Below are positions 1 through 7,333 of a DNA stretch of 42,344 nt, piece by piece. The DNA comes from Bacteroidales bacterium (GTDB lineage: Bacteria > Bacteroidota > Bacteroidia > Bacteroidales > UBA932). The position numbers and the translations under genes are program-made. The stretch is taken from positions 1-42,344 of the forward strand of contig JAKSJZ010000008.1 of assembly GCA_024401995.1 (NCBI GenBank), written 5' to 3'. The notes below the pieces were generated by a model, which saw only the letters and a list, made by a program, of their open reading frames with translations, searched no databases and was not told the DNA's origin. Position 1 is the first letter of the stretch; every line of letters starts with the position of its first letter.

Positions 1-698
1 TCTAAGGAAAAATCCAACGAGCTACTAAAAACTTGGTATTTAACTGATGCCAAAATCTTTAAGGCAAAATCTACTTCATTAAGATAAGCCAACGTGTAAA
101 TTTCCGTTCCTGATAGCTTGCCATCAGATTGAAGCCTTTCGTACAAGATCTTTAGCTTTGTATCTCCAATAAGCCCATGACCATTAATGAATTCCTGTAC
201 CTCTTGAGGACTCTTCGCTATTCTATTATCATCGTGGCTCTCAATACAATTTTTAATGTCGACTGACTGAATCCTGCTAAATGAGGTATTAAGGCTTCCA
301 CCTGCTACATTGCCACTCGACGAGGCCTTTGCTGTTGCATCAATATTCAGCGTGTCTTTATCTGCAACCTCATCAACGATAACAATATGTTTTGCGCCCA
401 TTTTAACGAGGGCCTCTTTTACTACAAGGCTCTTGTCCTCGCAGAATAAATCAAGAATTTCATTATCTGACGCTTTAATATAGCAATTCGAATATGGATT
501 AAGGATGAATACATCCTCGCCATTGAATAAAGGCTTCCCTTTTATTTGAATCTCAGAGTTGCTTTTCCATTCCTCGTATCCGATTACTTGAAGGTTTCCA
601 TCTCGAACGGCTTTTGTTAAATCAGGATAGTAACAATTTTCTACGCCAAAGGCGATATCGTCATCAGTGATAATTAATAAGTCTGGTTTGCGCTGCAT
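1..698 (-). CDS. Hypothetical protein, last visible gene of the island operon (partial)
   Basis: The frame is open from an ATG at 698 to the window edge (232 codons), so the C-terminus is missing. I do not recognise the family. The protein starts MQRKPDLLIITDDDIAFG. Its first 110 residues look like a compact alpha/beta domain. A Ser/Gly/Asn-rich linker at about 125-140 leads into a charged, helix-rich part with ESHDDNR and DGKLSGTE segments. No signal peptide or membrane helix is visible. The start lies inside the end of the preceding gene (25-base overlap, different frame), which implies translational coupling and membership of the island operon. Base composition is AT-rich, as in the rest of the island. 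Its role is unknown; a cytosolic partner of the upstream GTPase and AAA+ proteins is an inference from context only. Confidence 0.8.
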   Translation of the reverse strand, partial: MQRKPDLLIITDDDIAFGVENCYYPDLTKAVRDGNLQVIGYEEWKSNSEIQIKGKPLFNGEDVFILNPYSNCYIKASDNEILDLFCEDKSLVVKEALVKMGAKHIVIVDEVADKDTLNIDATAKASSSGNVAGGSLNTSFSRIQSVDIKNCIESHDDNRIAKSPQEVQEFINGHGLIGDTKLKILYERLQSDGKLSGTEIYTLAYLNEVDFALKILASVKYQVFSSSLDFSL

Positions 699-1126
699 AA
701 TAGTAAAGATATAATAGTGACTACGATTATTCCAATGGTGGTAAATGAAATATACTTAATCGCTGATTTCCTTTTTGCATCTTTAATACAGAAATCCTTG
801 ACAGTATCATTGGTTGACTTAGTGATACCATATCCAATTGTTTTGGAAATATCATCCAACTCTTTTCTAAAATTTGGACTATCTGATGCAAATAAGAAGG
901 AAAGAGCTCTTCCTTTTTCATCACGCGCTTCAAATAAACCACGCAACACATAGAAAGATTCAGATTTTCCTATCCAAGGGTAAGTATTATTGCCTAATCT
1001 ATTGAATATCGCCACAATCTTATCATAGATTTCTCCACGTTTCGCGGCATCATCTATCAAAACTCCATTTAAATAAACCTTGTCCGGTTCAGTCAGTGAT
1101 GCAGGTTGGTACAATAAATAATTCAT
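674..1126 (-). CDS. Small tail-anchored membrane protein of the island operon
   Basis: This 150-residue protein has a soluble N-terminal part of about 120 residues and one strongly hydrophobic helix near residues 126-145, followed by a short polar tail. That is the layout of a C-terminally anchored protein with its N-terminus in the cytoplasm. The soluble part contains DAAKRGEIYDKIVAIF and ESFYVLRGLFEARDE segments. I cannot assign it to a family. It begins 9 bases after the GTPase-like gene ends and overlaps the next gene by 25 bases. Together with the N-terminal membrane segment of the GTPase-like protein, it suggests that the system works at the inner membrane. Function unknown. Confidence 0.75.
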   Translation of the reverse strand: MNYLLYQPASLTEPDKVYLNGVLIDDAAKRGEIYDKIVAIFNRLGNNTYPWIGKSESFYVLRGLFEARDEKGRALSFLFASDSPNFRKELDDISKTIGYGITKSTNDTVKDFCIKDAKRKSAIKYISFTTIGIIVVTIISLLLCSANQTY

Positions 1127-1135
1127 AATACGTAT

Positions 1136-1795
1136 CTATTTAACTATTTGTTCAAAGAATTGACGAATATCTTGCTTATCTGTCAACTCTGCAACCATTA
1201 CAGTTTCTTCTATTTCGACATCTTTCACGTCTTTCAATCCCACCACAGATATCAATTTGGCCCTGGCATAGTTGATATCCTTTCCGGGGTTGTTCTTAAG
1301 AAACTCTTTATAATTAGTGGCCACAAGTCGTAATCCTACTTTGTTCTTAAGTTTTTTTTCCTCAATAATTTTTCCGATAGCTTTTATTCTTGCCCTCGTT
1401 TCTCTTTTGAATTCCTCTAAGGAAGTAAGATTTATCAGGTAATAGATAAAAGTCCCTTCAGTTATTACTTCTCCATAGTATTTTACGACATCATCGCCCC
1501 CTCCGAAATCCTTTGATTTCGCAATTACTTTCTCCTTCCCATCATAATTAATCGTAAACTGGTTCACATTCTCTATGCCCACAGTAGGCCTATAGTTTTC
1601 GTCCGCAAAAATACCTTGGAGTTGTTCCCACAAGGTGCTCTTGCCAGCACCTTTAGAACCGAAAATTGCAATGTGATAAGCATTAGATGGAAGCAATGCG
1701 CCGATAATAGCGGCCACAACGAAGCCCCCCACTCCTCCTAATAAAGCGTAAAGAATAGGGACAAGCACAGCGGGAAATGCAAATAGAGGTATCAT
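1136..1795 (-). CDS. Membrane-anchored small GTPase-like P-loop protein
   Basis: In this 219-residue protein, residues 1-37 are hydrophobic and Gly-rich, forming one long or two short membrane helices. A Ras/Arf-like domain follows. The Walker A motif is GSKGAGKS at 46-53. A PTVG segment near 70-73 sits at the switch I position. DFGGGD at 96-101 fits the G3/Walker B position, and ATNYKEF near 159-165 occupies the G4 site but is not the canonical NKxD. Nucleotide binding is therefore likely, while specificity for GTP is unproven. The anchor precedes the G domain, so the enzyme should face the cytoplasm. Its neighbours are an AAA+ ATPase and a tail-anchored protein. Membrane GTPases paired with AAA+ proteins occur in predicted bacterial conflict systems, so a defence or membrane-remodelling role is possible; this is inference. 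Confidence 0.8.
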   Translation of the reverse strand: MIPLFAFPAVLVPILYALLGGVGGFVVAAIIGALLPSNAYHIAIFGSKGAGKSTLWEQLQGIFADENYRPTVGIENVNQFTINYDGKEKVIAKSKDFGGGDDVVKYYGEVITEGTFIYYLINLTSLEEFKRETRARIKAIGKIIEEKKLKNKVGLRLVATNYKEFLKNNPGKDINYARAKLISVVGLKDVKDVEIEETVMVAELTDKQDIRQFFEQIVK

Positions 1796-1841
1796 TTTCG
1801 TATAAATTAAAGGTAAATATTTGACAAATAGGTCTATATAG

Positions 1842-3368
1842 TTAATTGCTCATCTTTCCAGTAGTAGCATCCTTAAAGGAACTTGCCTTAAATACGTTTT
1901 TCATATCTGCAATCTGCTTTGCACATGATTTTGATATGCTGATTGTTAACTTTGCTGTCTCAACAAGGCTTTGAGTTGATAAGGTGCATTGTTTATCCGC
2001 CAAAAAACATCTTTCAACGGTTTCATTGACAACGGATTCGATATCTGCACCATTAAATCCATCTGTGCAGGCTGATAACGAACTCATACTTATCGACTTA
2101 TATTCAGCCTGAGAAAGACATTTATAGTCCAATTTCTTTTCAAGATGTACTTTAAAAATGGCTTCACGTTCTGCTTGATTCGGTAGGTTGACGCAATATA
2201 TTTCGTCAAACCTACCCTTTCTTTTGAGTTCTGGAGGAAGATTATCTGCGTTATTTGCAGTAGCTATCACATAAACATTTGACTTTTTCTCTTGCATCCA
2301 TGACAAAAAATACCCGAACATTCTTGTCATTATATCATTATTACCCCCGACACCAGAAAAAGCTTTCTCTATCTCATCTATCCAAAGAACACAGGGCGCC
2401 GCCGCTTCAGCGATTTTTATGGCATTTCTAAGGTTTTCCTCACTTTGGCCAACATATTTACCCATCATACTACCCATATCCAATTTTAGAAGGGGAGCTT
2501 CAAATATGTTGGCAGTGGCCTTAGCACACAAAGACTTTCCACATCCAGGCATTCCAACAATAAAAACACCCTTTGGCAAGGTCACTCCGAATCTTTTTGC
2601 ATTTGACCAATCTTTAAATACTCTTGCTTTTTGTTGGAGATATGTCTTTAATGCATCCAGGCCACCAATACTATCAAGTTTCTCAGAAGAATCAATAAGT
2701 TCAACGACTCCAGACTTTTTGACCATCTGCTTTTTCTGTTCTAGGATCATCCCCGTATCCTCGGCTCCAAGTGTTCCGTTGGAACTCATTGCCATATCAA
2801 GAACTCTGTCTATCTCATATTCCGACATTCCCTTTAGAGATAGCATAAGCTTGTCTTTGTTATTCTCATCGAATTTTGCCTTATTGATCTCTATGTGTTG
2901 ATGAATCAAGGAGTCAATCTCGGAATCTGAAGGGTATTCTATTTCCAAATATGAAACATAACGTTTAACCTCTTCTGGAATTCGATCCAAGGAAGATACA
3001 ATAATTAACGTCGTAGAATACCCTCTATCGTATAGTTTGCGTTGAGCAATCAGTTGTAATAATGCCTTTACGCGAGGATTGTCGAAATAATCATGAATTT
3101 CTTTTAGGACAAGGTATCTGTCTCCTTTAAAATTTTCATCCTTGTATTTTTCTAACAGAAATGTCTCAAGGTCTTCAAACTCATATCCTTTAGCCTCTTT
3201 ATTAAGAAAGTTCGTAGTGCCAGTAGCTGGATTCCATTCTATGATTCTTGCATCGCCCAATGCTTTGCTAATAAAGTCATCAACCCTGGCGAAGTCGAAA
3301 TTATGAATAAAGATGATAGGGGCATTAACATCCAACAACTTACGGAAATCGTCAATCAATTTTTTCAT
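1842..3368 (-). CDS. AAA+ ATPase, Ycf46-like
   Basis: This 508-residue protein has the two-part architecture of the Ycf46 family. A degenerate N-terminal ATPase-like domain (about 1-160, with LIIVSSLDRIPEEV) precedes a complete AAA+ module. Walker A is GMPGCGKS at 272-279, Walker B VLWIDE at 327-332, sensor 1 lies in IATANN near 368-373, and the arginine-finger region RKGRFDE is near 383-389. A helical lid follows, with LSACTDGFNGADIE. Such ATPases form hexamers that remodel or unfold protein partners. It begins 2 bases after the preceding gene ends and is followed after 46 bases by the GTPase-like gene. All catalytic motifs appear intact, so it is probably active. The substrate is unknown; the small helical proteins encoded upstream are candidates by proximity. 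Confidence 0.88.
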   Translation of the reverse strand: MKKLIDDFRKLLDVNAPIIFIHNFDFARVDDFISKALGDARIIEWNPATGTTNFLNKEAKGYEFEDLETFLLEKYKDENFKGDRYLVLKEIHDYFDNPRVKALLQLIAQRKLYDRGYSTTLIIVSSLDRIPEEVKRYVSYLEIEYPSDSEIDSLIHQHIEINKAKFDENNKDKLMLSLKGMSEYEIDRVLDMAMSSNGTLGAEDTGMILEQKKQMVKKSGVVELIDSSEKLDSIGGLDALKTYLQQKARVFKDWSNAKRFGVTLPKGVFIVGMPGCGKSLCAKATANIFEAPLLKLDMGSMMGKYVGQSEENLRNAIKIAEAAAPCVLWIDEIEKAFSGVGGNNDIMTRMFGYFLSWMQEKKSNVYVIATANNADNLPPELKRKGRFDEIYCVNLPNQAEREAIFKVHLEKKLDYKCLSQAEYKSISMSSLSACTDGFNGADIESVVNETVERCFLADKQCTLSTQSLVETAKLTISISKSCAKQIADMKNVFKASSFKDATTGKMSN

Positions 3369-3370
3369 AG

Positions 3371-4429
3371 TTACTTATTCCCTAATAATTCATCTTTTAT
3401 GCTATCAATAGCTATCAAGAAAGCCTCTTCATTATTCGTATTAACCTTTTCGAGGTAACTCATTGACAGCATTCCAATTCCACCATGAGCCGCTTTTGTA
3501 TATTCTATATCCCCACCGAATAAAGCCGCCTCAGCAAACGAAAGTTCATGATTGTTGAACCTAAAAATTCCACTAATAACATAAAATGTAGGAGAAATCT
3601 GATATGCCCAACTCTTTAGTTGTTCAGTGCCTAAATATTTTTGTATGGCCCACATTATGTAGGAAACATATGGTTGAAGATATAAAGGCCATTCTTTTTT
3701 GTGTATTCGTATATCTCGTGACAAGAAAAGCCCAAGTGACTTGACATCCTCAGAATGGGAAATAATGTCTTGTATAAGAGATACTAATAACGCACAATTT
3801 TTAACTTGCTGAGTGAACTCTCCTAGATTAAGTGCTTCTTGATTATTGGCAATTTGTTTTAGTTCCATAAAAGAAGCGACATCCTCCGAAGAATAGTTTG
3901 AAGTATAAGAGGGCAACGTCTCCTTCATTTTTCGCAACGCATCTTTGTCTCCTAAATCAGCTGCTTCCTGGAATTCTCCAGATAAATAAAGCAAAGTCCC
4001 TAATCTCTTTTTAAACAAATCAGAATATCTTTCTTCCGAATTTTTAATTAGTGAACGCAAAACTTTTTTGTCGTATATCTGATTAAGGAAAGATGAAACA
4101 TTGAAATAATTATCAAGCTTCATCCAATATAAGATTAATCCTTTTATGTCTTTAACACCGGAATCAGTAGCTTCTGGATAAAATGAAAGGATGATTTTAA
4201 GGTTGTATCTTTCCTCATTATTAGAATCACCGGCCAATGCGGCGTTTAACCTACTCAATACGACAACTTCGTTTTGCTGCTCCAGCCATCGCAAAATGCT
4301 ACCTTTCTGGCAAAGACTAAAAACATCACCAAAATGGAAATAATTTTTTAGAGAACTCAGGGATGAATGCTCAATCCCACCAGACTCGATTCTAATTCTA
4401 ACCGGCTTGGCTTTTGGAGTGAGTATCAT
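3371..4429 (-). CDS. Helical repeat-like protein of the island operon
   Basis: This 352-residue protein has no signal peptide or membrane helix. The N-terminus contains a motif of the form SLxSLKNYF...GDVFSLCxKGSxLRWLEQQ (about residues 24-53). From memory, it resembles short FxxxDxxxLFKxGxLxRWL modules seen at the start of some Bacteroidetes proteins that accompany NTPases; I cannot verify this here. The remainder is helical, with segments such as LGTLLYLSGEFQEAADLGDKDALRKM that suggest TPR or SEL1-like pairs. It may be a scaffold or sensor. Spacing to the genes on either side is 1-2 bases, so co-translation with the AAA+ ATPase is likely. Function not assigned. Confidence 0.75.
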   Translation of the reverse strand: MILTPKAKPVRIRIESGGIEHSSLSSLKNYFHFGDVFSLCQKGSILRWLEQQNEVVVLSRLNAALAGDSNNEERYNLKIILSFYPEATDSGVKDIKGLILYWMKLDNYFNVSSFLNQIYDKKVLRSLIKNSEERYSDLFKKRLGTLLYLSGEFQEAADLGDKDALRKMKETLPSYTSNYSSEDVASFMELKQIANNQEALNLGEFTQQVKNCALLVSLIQDIISHSEDVKSLGLFLSRDIRIHKKEWPLYLQPYVSYIMWAIQKYLGTEQLKSWAYQISPTFYVISGIFRFNNHELSFAEAALFGGDIEYTKAAHGGIGMLSMSYLEKVNTNNEEAFLIAIDSIKDELLGNK

Positions 4430-4430
4430 T

Positions 4431-5102
4431 CTATGCGAATTTTAAAGCAATTGATTTTGCAAATGAGGGAACCTTATTCTTCGCCCAGCTAATAACTTTA
4501 TGCGCAACATTTTTTGCATGTTTTGCAACTGCTGAAATGCCCTTTTGGGCGATTTCTTTCAATTTAGGCTGGAGGATTGCAACCGTTGTTTTGATAATAG
4601 GAATAAGTGGTGCGGTCTGTGGAAATGCTGATACCAGAACTTTGCTCAATGTATTTACTGCCATCGACAATCCCTTGTTAATAACGACTTCCGAAATCGT
4701 TATCAGTCTAGTTGCTGCTCGGTCAATAAGCTTGTCTACAGCATCTTCGATGTCAATTTCTCCATTTGCAACCTGATATGCAACTTTGATTCTTGTTACA
4801 GTCTCATCACTCATAGAAGCGATATCAAATACAGTGTTTTTCGCAAGTTTCATAGCACCGGTTGCATCGGCTATCTTAGTCGCCGCAGCAACAATCTTGG
4901 AAAGCTTGGTGTCTGATTTTGAAGAAACCAACGATTCGAGTAATTGATTCGCTTTTTCAGAGTTGACGGATATTGATGCGACCTCATCTTTCCCTGCAGC
5001 ATCTCCAACTTCTTGTAATTCGGATGATAAAATGACTTCCTTTACTCTAGCAGCAGTGTCAATAACTGTAGCCGTCTTTGAAATAAGTTCATTAAATTCC
5101 AT
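4431..5102 (-). CDS. Helical protein with cationic amphipathic C-terminus
   Basis: This 223-residue, almost entirely helical protein belongs to no family I recognise. The N-terminal half is acidic and Ser/Ala-rich. From about residue 130 hydrophobicity rises, with SMAVNTLSKVLVSAF and APLIPIIKTTVAIL. The last 45 residues are Lys/Ala/Val-rich (KNVAHKVISWAKNKVPSFAK) and could form cationic amphipathic helices that bind membranes. No cleavable signal is apparent. It lies between a 110-residue protein (5-base gap) and the 352-residue protein (1-base gap). A membrane-active effector controlled by the downstream ATPase and GTPase-like proteins is one reading of the layout; a structural partner is equally possible. 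Confidence 0.75.
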   Translation of the reverse strand: MEFNELISKTATVIDTAARVKEVILSSELQEVGDAAGKDEVASISVNSEKANQLLESLVSSKSDTKLSKIVAAATKIADATGAMKLAKNTVFDIASMSDETVTRIKVAYQVANGEIDIEDAVDKLIDRAATRLITISEVVINKGLSMAVNTLSKVLVSAFPQTAPLIPIIKTTVAILQPKLKEIAQKGISAVAKHAKNVAHKVISWAKNKVPSFAKSIALKFA

Positions 5103-5107
5103 ATGTC

Positions 5108-5440
5108 TTATTCTATATTGCCATCTATGTTCTCGGATGCATCTTTAATTGCAGCCAAAATAATCTCTTTTTCTTTATCTTCTTTACCATCTATGAGATT
5201 GTTGATCTCTTCGTAAAGAAATGATTCTCGAGTCATTCCAATTTTCCTCGCGTCGACTAACTTCTGATTCTTCGACTCAAATTTTTCAATTAAAGAGTTT
5301 GCCGATGAAATATCCTCGACTTCTTTTTCAGACAGACCATATTCTAAGGCCTTCTTTGTAAGCAGTTCATCTAAATTGGAGTTTGGATTCTCCGCAACAA
5401 CCTCAAGGAGGGACTGCAAAATTTCTTGGTAAGTTGACAT
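5108..5440 (-). CDS. Small acidic helical protein of the island operon
   Basis: This is a 110-residue protein starting MSTYQEILQSLLEVV. I chose the ATG at 5440 because it lies 4 bases after the preceding stop; the frame extends upstream only by overlapping that gene. The protein is acidic, rich in Glu, Lys, Ser and Leu, and predicted helical throughout, with a possible coiled-coil stretch in SSANSLIEKFESKNQKLVD. It has no signal peptide or membrane helix and no family I recognise. Its tight position before the membrane-active-looking protein suggests a partner, adaptor or inhibitor role. That is inference from gene order. Confidence 0.7.
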   Translation of the reverse strand: MSTYQEILQSLLEVVAENPNSNLDELLTKKALEYGLSEKEVEDISSANSLIEKFESKNQKLVDARKIGMTRESFLYEEINNLIDGKEDKEKEIILAAIKDASENIDGNIE

Positions 5441-5444
5441 ATTT

Positions 5445-5663
5445 TTATCCAATTGCTTGATAATCAAAATCACCTGCATTACAGCAGGCCTTTTTATAAT
5501 CGAAGCCATATATTCTCATATAGGCTTCTGCGACTTCTTTGGCGCCATTCGTGAATGGGGTGGTGGAGTGCATTTGCATTGTGACGGTAACTGCCATGTC
5601 CGGGGTGAGGACAGTCCCATTGACACGCTTGATGCGCTTGGGGGTGACTTTAAATACTTTCAT
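5445..5663 (-). CDS. Small DUF6140-like protein, first gene of the island operon
   Basis: From the ATG at 5663 the product has 72 residues; a TTG two codons upstream would add two. It starts MKVFKVTPKRIKRVNGTVL and ends with NGAKEVAEAYMRIYGFDYKKA and a short tail. The pattern of a short beta-rich N-terminus with an NG turn, then 'TNG...V..A.MR.YG.D.KKA', matches my memory of a small Bacteroidales family of unknown function (DUF6140). That assignment is tentative. It is the first gene after a structured leader of about 300 bases and begins the tightly spaced operon. Function unknown. Confidence 0.7.
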   Translation of the reverse strand: MKVFKVTPKRIKRVNGTVLTPDMAVTVTMQMHSTTPFTNGAKEVAEAYMRIYGFDYKKACCNAGDFDYQAIG

Positions 5664-5965
5664 GGTCAAAAATTACGGTTCCTGTAGCAGTGACCCCACC
5701 TGCGAATCATAAATAACAACAAAGGTGTGGAGCCGTTTTCGTAATTTCTATCGGACGTTCTGGTCAACGCTGCTACAGAAAAAACAATCGTACTCCACAC
5801 CCGCTTGATATGGAGTACTAAATGAGCAGACGCCCACCGACAGCATAATCATTGAGACAGGCGTAGTGTTTACGACCATCACCCCGTAGCATTAGAAATT
5901 GACCAGATTTCCGATAGGGCGGGCGAAAAACACCTTCGCAATATGTAACGCTATCTTACGATAAC
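5664..5965 (-). promoter_or_regulatory. Structured leader RNA or small RNA region upstream of the island operon
   Basis: There is no convincing gene between 5664 and 6028. Reading the minus strand from the predicted start near 5965, several long complementary segments occur. Positions 5899-5906 and 5910-5917 pair with 5760-5767 and 5748-5755 (8+8 bp with a small internal loop). Positions 5793-5801 pair with 5724-5732 (9 bp), 5770-5778 with 5682-5690 (9 bp), and 5811-5818 with 5790-5797 (8 bp). Several are mutually exclusive or would form pseudoknots. A 24-codon frame (5818-5892) is open but unsupported. The density of pairing points to a structured RNA, a switch-like leader or a mobile-element end. 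I do not recognise a known family. Confidence 0.55.
5779..5818 (-). terminator. Intrinsic terminator-like hairpin inside the island leader
   Basis: On the minus strand GTACTCCA and TGGAGTAC form a perfect 8-bp stem with a 13-base loop. Five bases later comes a run of six T (5784-5779). This is about 150-180 nt after the predicted transcription start. It could end a small RNA or act as a conditional terminator before the operon. Bases 5793-5797 of the stem can also pair further downstream (5724-5732), giving a competing fold. Confidence 0.5.
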
Positions 5966-5970
5966 GGCAA

Positions 5971-6000
5971 CAAATATATGCAAATTATTTTATCCGGCAA
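5971..6000 (-). promoter_or_regulatory. Promoter of the island operon (Bacteroidetes type)
   Basis: On the minus strand TTG (6000-5998), a 19-base spacer and TATATTTG (5978-5971) match the Bacteroidetes consensus (TTTG/TTG, 19-21 bases, TAnnTTTG). The predicted start near 5965 gives a leader of roughly 300 nt before the first gene. Confidence 0.55.
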
Positions 6001-6028
6001 GGCGTCTGATTTACCAAATTTCAAGACC

Positions 6029-7216
6029 TCAGCGTTCCGCGTTCAGGACCAGACGTATGGAGGAACCATACCGGACGTAGCAGGTCGTACCGATTTCTGG
6101 AATGGGGTTGTCGCTATAATGCTGCGCATAGAACCTGATGTAGTGGGCTCCGGTGTTCGCACCAGACATCCAGTAATTGCCCATAAGGCCTACGTAGTAT
6201 GCCCGGACATTATCCTGATCGTGCTCCCGCAATCCCGCACAAGGAAGGAATACGGCTCCGGCCGCTTCCATTGCCGCCCAGTCCTCCCCGGCGGCATAAA
6301 CATTATCCTCCCTGCTCTTCATCGGGGTAAAAGCCTTGTTGCCTCCGTTCTTTTTCGGGTCCACAAAGGTGTCAGGAATCAGTACAAACCCGCGTATCTC
6401 CGCAATACTCGCACGCCCTACACGGCTGGAGTCATCCCGCGCCACCAGATAACGTATCTCCTCTACGGACAGTGTCCGGTAAAGTCCTTGAACACCGCCC
6501 ACCGTGAAATTCGGGTTAGCCGTAGAATCCGTCGCATTGGTGAACAAAGTCTTCCTCGGGTAAATAGTGGGGAAAGTTTGCGGCCCGGTATAGAGCGAGT
6601 CATAGGGATTGCAGGAGGGATCGGCATTGGGAATCCAGTGGAAACTCCCCACCGTACCGGCCGGAGTCGGTATTTTCACGCCATTGATAGCCGCGCCGTC
6701 TTCAATCATCCCGTTATAGTGGCGATAATCGTACTGCCTTTCCTCGAACTGATATGACGAGCCGTTCCAATACATATTAGCCTTGGTGAAATAAACCTTT
6801 CTGGTCGGGCTGACGCTGAATTCGCCCGGAAGAACTTCCGCAGGGAGGTTCAACACGGCCACGGTGCATACAGCGGTCTTGTGGCCGTCCTCCGTCGTAA
6901 CGGAAACGACCGCGGTGCCCTCTCCGAGGCAGGACACCTTTCCTCCACTGACCGTGGCCACAGACCCATTGCTGCTTGTCCAGGTCACCTTCCTGTTAGT
7001 CGCATTCTCGGGCAGGACCGTCGCCGTAAGAACCCGGTCAGCCCCGGTCCACAGGTTCAGCGACTCCGCACTCAGACTTACACTCTGCACCGCTATCGTT
7101 TCAACCTGGGGTTCATCCTCCTTTTCCTCCTCCCTGGGAGTATCAGGAGTCCCCTTGGTACAGGATACCATTGCCATCGCCGCAGCGAGCATCAGAAAAA
7201 CGAAACTTCTTTTCAT
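6029..7216 (-). CDS. Lipoprotein with BIG2 Ig-like domain and FISUMP-like C-terminus
   Basis: From the ATG at 7216 the product has 395 residues; an in-frame ATG three codons upstream is the alternative. The N-terminus MKRSFVFLMLAAAMAMVSC is an SPII signal with lipobox MVSC, so the mature protein is lipid-anchored. An acidic Glu/Pro linker leads to a bacterial Ig-like group 2 domain (about 40-120, with VTWTSSNGSVATVSGG and GTAVVSVTTEDG). The C-terminal 260 residues have the hallmarks of the Fibrobacter major paralogous (FISUMP) fold, including the ending MGNYWMSGAN...VRYGSSIRLVLNAE. A surface-exposed binding protein is the likely role; the ligand is unknown. It is the first high-GC gene next to the AT-rich island. 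Confidence 0.85.
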   Translation of the reverse strand: MKRSFVFLMLAAAMAMVSCTKGTPDTPREEEKEDEPQVETIAVQSVSLSAESLNLWTGADRVLTATVLPENATNRKVTWTSSNGSVATVSGGKVSCLGEGTAVVSVTTEDGHKTAVCTVAVLNLPAEVLPGEFSVSPTRKVYFTKANMYWNGSSYQFEERQYDYRHYNGMIEDGAAINGVKIPTPAGTVGSFHWIPNADPSCNPYDSLYTGPQTFPTIYPRKTLFTNATDSTANPNFTVGGVQGLYRTLSVEEIRYLVARDDSSRVGRASIAEIRGFVLIPDTFVDPKKNGGNKAFTPMKSREDNVYAAGEDWAAMEAAGAVFLPCAGLREHDQDNVRAYYVGLMGNYWMSGANTGAHYIRFYAQHYSDNPIPEIGTTCYVRYGSSIRLVLNAER

Positions 7217-7259
7217 TTCATACACTATTTTAAAACCGCACCCCTTACGGAAATGCGGT

Positions 7260-7267
7260 CAAAAATA
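7260..7267 (-). promoter_or_regulatory. -7 element before the BIG2 lipoprotein
   Basis: TATTTTTG on the minus strand matches TAnnTTTG, 43 bases before the ATG at 7216. I see no clear -33 TTG at the right spacing, so the call is weak. Confidence 0.3.
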
Positions 7268-7333
7268 GAAAAAAGAAGCCCCGGTAAAAGGCTACCGATT
7301 TTTTAGCAATGCAAGAACCTGCGTATCAGCAGA

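Noticed and set aside
5818..5892. 24-codon frame in the island leader as a leader peptide gene
   Set aside because: No start-site support, and the codons coincide with segments that form RNA pairings; not enough to call.
5978..6757. Plus-strand 259-codon frame at the island edge
   Set aside because: It overlaps the BIG2/FISUMP lipoprotein on the other strand, which has a signal peptide and recognisable domains.
7270..7305. Terminator behind the glycosyltransferase-hypothetical pair
   Set aside because: The CGGTA/TACCG stem is only 5 bp and the T runs are not well placed for the minus strand; too weak to list.
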